NCBI RefSeq assembly: GCF_003994415.1
Contig: NZ_CP034689.1
Span: forward strand, 3,224,001-3,288,000
Source: Achromobacter spanius
GTDB lineage: Bacteria > Pseudomonadota > Gammaproteobacteria > Burkholderiales > Burkholderiaceae_B
Length of the DNA: 64,000 nt
Direction: 5' to 3'
Shown: positions 34,101 to 43,100 of the stretch, piece after piece
How positions within the stretch are numbered: position 1 is the stretch's first letter
How the letters are laid out: each line of letters starts with the position of its first letter
The notes under the pieces: generated by a model
The model's database searches: none
The model's input: only the letters and a program-made list of their open reading frames with translations
What the model was told of the DNA's origin: nothing
Program-made: the position numbers and the translations under genes

Positions 34101-37100
34101 TCGGATTACGCCTTGGGCGAACAGGCCGCGCAGTTCGAACTCAGTTGCAATACGGCCGAGTTGGCCGACGGCCGCATACAGGTGACGTTGCTGTACGCGC
34201 AAGAACTGTTCGATGCGCGCACCATGTCCCAATTGGCCGGGCATTACGCCGCGGCGCTACAGGCGCTGGTGAGCGAGCCCTCGCAGCGGGTGGACCGCGT
34301 TGCCTTGTTGTCGCCGCGCGAGTGCGCCAGCCTGCGCGCCTGGAGCGGCGCGCCGCTCGCACGCTCGGCGGTCGACGAGGCCTTTGGGCAGGCCACGATC
34401 CACGGTTTGATCGAAGCGGCGGCACGCGCGCGCCCGGATGCGCCGGCCCTGACGATGGACGGCCAAACGCTGACCTACGGTGAATTCAACGCGCGCGCCA
34501 ACCAATTGGCGCATCGGCTGATCGCCACGGGTGTGCGCCCGGAGGCCAAGGTGGGCATTGCGCTGGCGCGATCCGCCGACATGGTGATTGCCATGGTCGC
34601 GGTGTTGAAGGCGGGCGGCGCTTACGTGCCGCTGGACCCCGAGTATCCGGAAGACCGGCTGCGCTTCATGGCCGAGGACAGCGGCGTGTCGGTGGTGCTG
34701 ACCGAATCCGCTCAGCACGACCGCCTGCCGTGGCTGGCGGCGGCGTTGCCCGATGTCGTGGTGCTGAACCTGGACGCGCTGGCGTTGGACAACAGCCCGG
34801 CGCACAACCCCGCCAGCCGGACGCACCCGGCGCATCTGGCCTATGTGATCTACACCTCTGGCTCGACGGGCCGGCCCAAGGGTGCGCAACTGTGCCACCA
34901 CCAGGTGTGCCGGTTGCTGTCGCAGACGTCGGACTGGTTTGCCTTTGATGCGAACGACGTGTGGACGCTGTTCCATTCCTACGCGTTCGACTTCTCGGTC
35001 TGGGAGGTGTTTGGCGCGCTATGCACCGGTGGCCGGCTGGTGGTGGTACCCCATGCAATCAGCCGGGACCCCGAGGCATTCCTTGCGCTGCTGCGCCGCG
35101 AACGGGTGACCGTGCTGAACCAGACACCTTCGGCGTTCTTGCAATTGATGCAGGTGCCGGCGTTGTATCAGTCGCGCGTCGATACGTCGGGCGTCGATGC
35201 GTCGGGCGTCGCTACGTCCTCGCTCGCGTTACGGCAGGTGATTTTCGGCGGCGAGGCCCTGGAGCCGCGCAAGCTGCAACGTTGGTTCGACCACTTCGGC
35301 GACCAGTCGCCCGCACTGGTCAACATGTATGGCATTACCGAAACGACGGTGCACGTCACGTATCGCCGTCTGACCAGGGCCGACCTGGCGGCAGGCGGTA
35401 GCCCCATCGGCACGCGCATCCCCGACCTGGCGTTGCATGTGCTGGATAGCGAACTCAACCTGGCGCCGGTCGGCGTGCCCGGTGAGCTGCACGTCAGCGG
35501 CGCGGGCTTGGCGCGCGGCTACCTGAATCGGCCGGGTCTGACGGCCGAGCGCTTCATCGCCGACCCGCAGGGAAGTGGCCAACGCCTGTATCGCACGGGC
35601 GATCTGGTGCGTTGGACGCAGGACGGCCAGCTTGAATACCTGGGCCGGATCGACCAGCAGGTGAAGATACGCGGGTTCCGTATCGAACTGGGCGAGATCG
35701 AAGCCAGTTTGGTGTCCCAACCGGGCGTCGAACAAGCGGCGGTGCTGGCGCAGGACGGTCCATCGGGCGCAAGGCTGGTCGCGTATGTCGCACCGGCGGC
35801 AGTGGATACCGCCGCGCTGCGGGTCGCATTGTCGGCAGCATTGCCCGACTACATGGTGCCCGCCGCGTTCGTTACATTGGAGGCTTTGCCGGTCAACGCC
35901 AACGGCAAGCTGGATCGCAAGGCCTTGCCGAAGGCAGAGTTCGCCGCCAGCCAAGGCTACGCGTCGCCCGAAGGCGCGGTCGAATCTGCCCTTGCCGCCA
36001 TCTGGTCGCAAGTCTTGGGCGCGGCGCGGGTGGGCCGTCACGACAACTTCTTTGAACTGGGTGGCGACTCGATACTCAGCCTGCAAATCGTGGCGCGCTT
36101 GCGCCAGGCAGGGTGGCAGATCACGCCGCGCCAGGTGTTCGAGCGGCAGACCGTGGCCGATCTGGCCAGCGTGGCGGTAGCCGCGCTGGCGCAAGACCAT
36201 ACCGACGAGGCCGTCGGCGACGTGCCGCTGTTGCCCATTCAGGCGGCGTTCCTGGCGTTGCCGCTGGCGTCCCACAACCATTGGAACCAGGCCGTGCTGC
36301 TGCATGGCGACGCGCCTGTCGATGCGCAAGCGTTGTCCGCCGCCTTGCAGGCGGTGGTCGCGCAACACGATGCGTTGCGTCTGCGCTTCACGCGCGAAGG
36401 CGGCGCGTGGCGCCAGCGCTATGAGGCCAGCCCCGACATGGCGGGCCTGCTGTGGCAACGCAGCGATGTGACCGACATCGAGGCGCAGTGCGATGCCGCG
36501 CAGCGCAGCCTGGATATCGAGCACGGCCCCTTGCTGCGCGCCGTGCTGATGCAGGTGGCCGATGGTACGTCGCGCGTGCTGCTGGTCATCCACCATCTGG
36601 CCGTGGACGGCGTATCTTGGCGCGTGTTGCTGGCAGATTTGCAACTGGCCTACACGCAAGCGCTGGCGGGCGGCGCGATCACCTTGCCCGCGCGTTCAGC
36701 GAGTTACGGCGCATGGGCGCGTCGCATCGAAGCCGCACGCACGTCGTATGAGCCTGAACTGGATTACTGGCGCGCGTTGCCGCCCGGCGACGCCTTGCCG
36801 TGCGACGACGCGCAGGGTTCGAACCGCGTCGGCGACCAGCAACGCGTGGCGCTGGCGCTGGACCGCGCCACGACCCAAGCGCTGCTTAAGGACGCGCCTG
36901 CCGCGTACCGCACGCAGGTCAACGACTTGCTGCTGGCCGCGTTGGCACAGGCGCTGGGCGAGTGGGGCGGGTTGAAGCAGGTGCGTATCGATCTTGAAGG
37001 CCATGGCCGCGAAGACGCATCGGGCGAACTGGACCTGTCACGCACGGTGGGCTGGTTCACCAGCGTGTATCCGGTGGTGCTGGACACGCAAGGCGACACT

Positions 37101-40100
37101 GCCGAACGGCTGATGCGTGTGAAAGAAACCTTGCGTGCCGTGCCGTCGCAAGGCTTGGGTTATGGCGTGTTGACCGATGCCTTGCCTGGCCAGCCGCAAG
37201 CGCCCGTCCTGTTCAACTACCTGGGCCAATTCGACACGGTGACCGCGGGCGACGGCGACTGGCGCATCGCCGCCGAAGCGCCCGGGGCAGGCCAGGACGA
37301 AGCCGCCGAGCTGATCCAAGAATTGACCTTTAACGGCCACGTACACGACGGCCAGCTAAGCATTTCGTTGGGATACAGCAGCAAGCGTCACGATTCCACC
37401 CGCATGCAAGCGCTTGCCAAACAGTACGAAGCGGCCTTGCGCGTGCTGGTGGCGCATTGCGTCAGCGGTGTCCACGGCGTGACGCCATCGGACTTCCCGT
37501 TGGCGGGCCTGACTTGGGAGGGCCTGCGCGCGCTGGACATTCCCGCGCCGGCACACCAATGGCAAGACCTTTACCCGGTGACGCCGATGCAGGCGGGCAT
37601 GCTGTTCCACAGCGTGTGGGATGCGGCATCGGGCGAAGACGAAGTCCCGGCCTACGTGAACCAGTTGCGCGTGGACATCGACGGGCTGGACGTGGAACGC
37701 TTCCGGTCCGCATGGGCGTCGGCGCTGGCGCGTCACGACGTGTTGCGCACCGGTTTCTTGCAACGCGCGGGCGCACCGCTACAGTGGGTGGCGCGCGACG
37801 TGGCGCTGCCGTATACGGTGATTGATGCGCGTCCGGCGCAGCCAGCGGCCTTGCGGGCCAGGCTCGACGCTATCGCACAGGACGACTTGAGGCGCGGTTT
37901 CGACCTGAGCCTGCCGCCGCTGCTGCGCCTGACACTGGCGCGCATATCGGAAACGGCCTATCACTTGGTATGGACGCATCACCATTTGCTGCTTGACGGT
38001 TGGAGCGTGTCGCAGTTGCTGGGTGAAGTGCTAAGTGCGTACGCGGGGCAAGCCGTGCCGCGCGGCGCAGGCCGTTACCGCGACTTTCTGGCGTGGTTGA
38101 CGACGCGTGACGCCCTGGCGACCCAACGCTATTGGGAGCAGGCGCTACGCGAGCTGGACGCGCCCACACTGCTTGCTGCCGCTTCGGGCGGGGCGGCCCA
38201 AGGCACGGGTCATGCCGATGTGCTGGCCTCTTGGGATGCGGCGCGCAGTCAGGACCTGGCGGCCTATGCGCGGCGCGAGCGCGTTACGGTCAACACCGTG
38301 GTGCAAGCGGCATGGGCGCTGGTGCTGGCGCAAGCGACGGGGCAGTGCACGGTGGCGTTTGGCGCAACAAGCTCGGGGCGGCCCGACAGCCTGCCGGGCG
38401 CGCAGCAAACGCTGGGTCTGTATATCAATACGCTGCCGGTTGTGGTGCCGACGACGGCAGCCGCCACGGTGGGCGATTGGCTGCGGACGCTTCAGGCGCA
38501 GAACGTTGCGTCGCGCGAGGTGGAGCACACGCCGCTTGCCGACGTGCAGCGCTGGGCCGGCGCCAACGGGCAGGCGCTGTTCGATACCTTGCTGGTGTTC
38601 GAGAACTATCCGGTCGACGCCGCCTTGCAAGCCGGCGCGCCCGCCGGCCTGCGATTTGTCGGTTTGACGCATCGCGACCAGGCCAGCTACGCGCTGTCGC
38701 TGGTGGTGGCGATCCGCGACACGCTGGAACTGCGCTTCACTTACGACCAGGCGCAATTCACCCGGTCCACCATTGATCGCCTGGCCGAGCGCATGAGCCT
38801 GGCCTTGCACCAACTGATGCAAGCACCGGCCGAACCCGTCGCAGGCGTTCGGATTTTGCCGGCAGACGAGCTGCGCTTGCTGTCCCAATGGGAAAGCGGG
38901 GAGCCACTGGCCGACGAAGTGACGGCGGAATTTGGCGCCTTGCCGGTGTATCGCCAGTTTGAACGACAGGCGGGCCTTTGGCCGGATCGTGTGGCGGTGA
39001 CGTGCCTTGATGCGTCGCTGACGTATGGCGAACTGGACCGCCGCGCGAACCAGTTGGCGCATCGCTTGCAGCGCATGGGGGTAGGGGCCGAGCAGTGCGT
39101 GGGGATTGCTGCCGAACGATCGCTGGAACTGGTGGTGGCGCTGTTGGCGGTGTTGAAGGCGGGTGCGGCCTATGTGCCGCTGGACCCGGACTATCCGGAT
39201 GATCGGCTGGCGTACATGCTGCAAGACAGCGGCGTGTCGCTGCTGCTGACGCAGTCCGGTTTGGCGGCACGGATGGGCAAGCTGTCCTCGACGACGACGC
39301 TGCTGGCTTTGGACCAGGTGGACGTTTCGTCCGAGCCGGTCACGCCGCCCGATTCGCCGCAACACCCCGAGAACCTTGCCTACGTTATCTACACCTCGGG
39401 CTCCACCGGCAAGCCCAAGGGTGCGGCCAACCGGCATATCGCCCTGATCAACCGCTTGGCGTGGATGCAGCAGGCCTATGGTTTGACGGCAGATGATGTG
39501 GTACTGCAAAAGACCCCGTTCAGCTTTGATGTATCGGTGTGGGAATTCTTCTGGCCCTTGATGACCGGCGCGCGGCTGGCGTTGGCAGGCCCGGGTGATC
39601 ATCGAGATCCGGCGCGCCTTTCCGCGCTGATACGCGAACAAGGCGTCACTACGCTGCATTTTGTGCCCTCGATGCTGCACGCCTTCATCAGCCATGCCGA
39701 ACAGGTGGGCGCGGATGCATGCGCGACGCTGCGCCGTATCGTGTGCAGCGGCGAAGCGCTGGGCGCGGACTTGCAGGCGCGTTGCCTGGCGTTGTTGCCG
39801 CAGGCCGGGATGTACAACCTGTACGGCCCGACGGAAGCGGCGATCGACGTCACGCACTGGACCTGCGCCGACGATGGCAGCGGTGTGGTGCCCATCGGCT
39901 ATCCCATCGCTGGCATTCATGCCCGGGTACTGGACGCGCAGTTGAACCCCGTGCCCATCGGTGTACCGGGTGAGTTGTATCTGGGCGGGGTGGGTTTGGC
40001 GCGCGGGTATCTGAACCGCCCGGGCCTGACCGCCGACCGCTTCATCGCCGACCCGGACGGGCAGGGCGGCAGGCTGTATCGCACGGGTGATCTGGTGCGC

Positions 40101-43100
40101 TGGATGCGGGAGGGGCAGTTGGAGTATCTGGGCCGCCTGGATCATCAGGTGAAGATCCGTGGCCTGCGGATTGAATTGGGTGAAATCGAGGCCGCTCTCT
40201 TGTCACAGCCGGATGTGGAACAAGCGGCGGTGCTGGCGCAGGACGGTCCATCGGGCGCGCGGCTGGTCGCGTATGTCGCACCGGCGGCAGTGGATACCGC
40301 CGCGCTGCGAAGCGCATTGTCGGCAGCATTGCCCGATTACATGGTGCCCGCAGCCTTCGTCACATTGGATGCTCTGCCGGTCAACGCCAACGGCAAGCTG
40401 GATCGCAAGGCCTTGCCCAAGGCAGAGTTCGCCGCCAGCCAGGGTTACGAAGTGCCCGAGGGCGCGGTCGAAACTGCCCTTGCCGCCATCTGGTCGCAAG
40501 CACTGGGCGCGCCGCGGGTGGGCCGTCACGACAACTTCTTTGAACTAGGCGGCGACTCGATACTCAGCCTGCAAATCGTGGCGCGCTTGCGCCAGGCGGG
40601 GTGGCAGATCACGCCGCGCCAGGTGTTCGAGCGGCAGACCGTGGCCGATCTGGCCGCCGTAGCTGCGCAGATGCAGGACGTTTTGCCGCACAACGCGCTG
40701 CGTCACCGCACAACGCAGTCACTGGCCGACTACCCAGATGCGCCACCGATTGCCGAGCTGGGCTGGGATGCCGCCGACGTCGAAGACGTGTACCCGCTGT
40801 CGCCCACGCAGGAAGGGATGCTGTTCCATACGCTGGAGGCGCCAGGAACGGGGCTCTATGTGAACCAGTTGAGCGTGCGTATCGACGGTGTGGACGGTGA
40901 TCGGTTGGCCGATGCGTGGCGGGCCATGGTGGCGCGCCACCCGGTGCTGCGCACGGCATTCCTGTGGCGCGCGGGCATGAAGCGCCCCTTGCAGGCGGTG
41001 CTGAAAGCGGCGCACCCCGACATCATCCGTGAAGATTGGCGCGACCCACTGGCCGCCGGTGATGCCGACGCCTATGCGGCCGCTGAACTGGCGCGCCAGA
41101 TGGACTTTGCGCAAGCGCGCTTGGCGCGGGTGGTATTGATCCGGCTGGGGCCTGACGGCTATCAGCTGATATGGACCTATCACCATCTGCTGCTGGACGG
41201 ATGGAGCGCGTCGCGCTTGATCGGTGAATGGCTGCGGACCTACGGCGGCGAGTCGCTGCCGACGGCGGGCCCCGGCTATGGCGACTATGCCCGTTGGCTT
41301 GGCGAGCAAGACCGCGCTGTTAGCGAGCACTTCTGGAAAACCGAGTTGGCCGCGCTTGATGGCCCGACGCTGCTGGCGCGGGCGGCGGAAAGTATCGTCG
41401 CGCCCGATGTGCGCGTCGAGACCGGAGACGGCCCCGCGACAACCCCGTACGCAAAGATCTACACGCGCCTGAACGCCACCGCCACGCAGGCGTTGCGCGC
41501 CTTGGCGCAAGCGCAGCGCGTCACGCTGAACACCGTCATCCAGGCAGCGTGGGGCATCGTGTTGCAGCGCTACACGCAGCAGGACACGGTGGTGTTCGGC
41601 GCAACCGTTGCCGGCCGTCCCGCCACGCTGGCGGGCGTCGAGGACATTCTGGGCCTCTTCATCAACACGCTGCCCGTGCCCGTCAGCCGGAACCCCGCGC
41701 AAACGGTGTCCGCGTATCTACAGGCCTTGCAGCGGACCAATCTGCGCCTGCGCGAACAGGAGCATGCCGCGCTGTCGGATATCCAGCGCTGGGCGGGGTC
41801 GTCGGGCCGTCCCTTGTTCGACAGCATCGTGGTGTTCGAGAACTACCCGGTCGACGAGACCCTCAAGCGCAATGAACGCTATGGCCTGCGCTTCGGCCCG
41901 GTGGCGGGGTCTGGGCTGACGGGTTACGTCATGGACTTGCAGGTTGTGGCGAATCAGGAATTGGAGATCGAGTATTGCTACGCGCGCGCCGCGCTTGGCG
42001 ATGCGATGGCAGAGGGTCTACGCGCACAACTGGAACATGTGCTGGCGCAAATGCAGGCGGCGCCATCGCGCCCGGTGGGCGAGCTGACCTGGTTGGACGC
42101 CGCACGGCAAACGGCCTTGGACCAGTGGTCCGTGGACCCGGATCAACCCGCTATCGCGGCGGGCCGGCACGGCTTTGTGCATGAGCAGATCGGCGCACAT
42201 GCGCTGGCCCGTGGGCAGGCATGCGCGCTGGCGCTGGGCGAGGCGCGCATGCGCTATGCGGAATTGGACCTGCTCGCCAACCGTCTGGCCCAGCGCCTGG
42301 TCCGCCTTGGCGTGCGGCCCGAGTCGCGGGTGGGCGTGGCGATGCCGCGGTCACTGGATACCGTGGTGGCCTTCCTGGCCGTGCTCAAGGCAGGCGGCGC
42401 GTATGTGCCGTTGGACCTGCAGCATCCGGCCGAACGGCTGGCCTATGTGATCGATGACAGCGGCATGTCGCTGGTGATCACCGGCGCCGAGCCCCCCGGC
42501 CATCTGCCGCGCCGCGCGGGCGTACAGACGCTGGCCTACGAGGCGGCCGCCGTGGCGGACGAACCGCCGCTAGCCCCCCACGTGGCGCTGTCGCCCGACA
42601 ACATGGCGTACGTCATCTACACATCGGGGTCAACGGGCAAGCCCAAGGGCGTAGCCGTCACGCACGGCCCGCTAGCCATGCATTGCCGGGCGACGGCGCG
42701 CATCTACGGCCTGACGCCCGATTCGCACGAGCTTCTGTTCATGTCGTTCTCGTTCGATGGCGCGCATGAACGCTGGTTGACCGCGTTGACCACGGGCGCC
42801 GAACTGGCGGTGCGTGGCCCGGACTTGTGGACGGCAGAGCAGGCGCTGGACGCGCTGCGGCGGCACCAGACAAGTCATGCCGCCTTTCCGCCGGCATATC
42901 TGAACCAGATGGCGGAATGGGCGGCCGTGCAAGGCGATGCGCCGCCGGTCGATTTGTACGTGTTCGGCGGCGAAGCCATGCCACGCGCGGCTTACGAGCG
43001 CGTGCGGCTGAATCTGCGGCCCAACTGGCTGATCAATGGCTATGGCCCCACGGAAACCGTGGTGACGCCCTTGATCTGGAAGACGCCCGCCAACGCAAGT

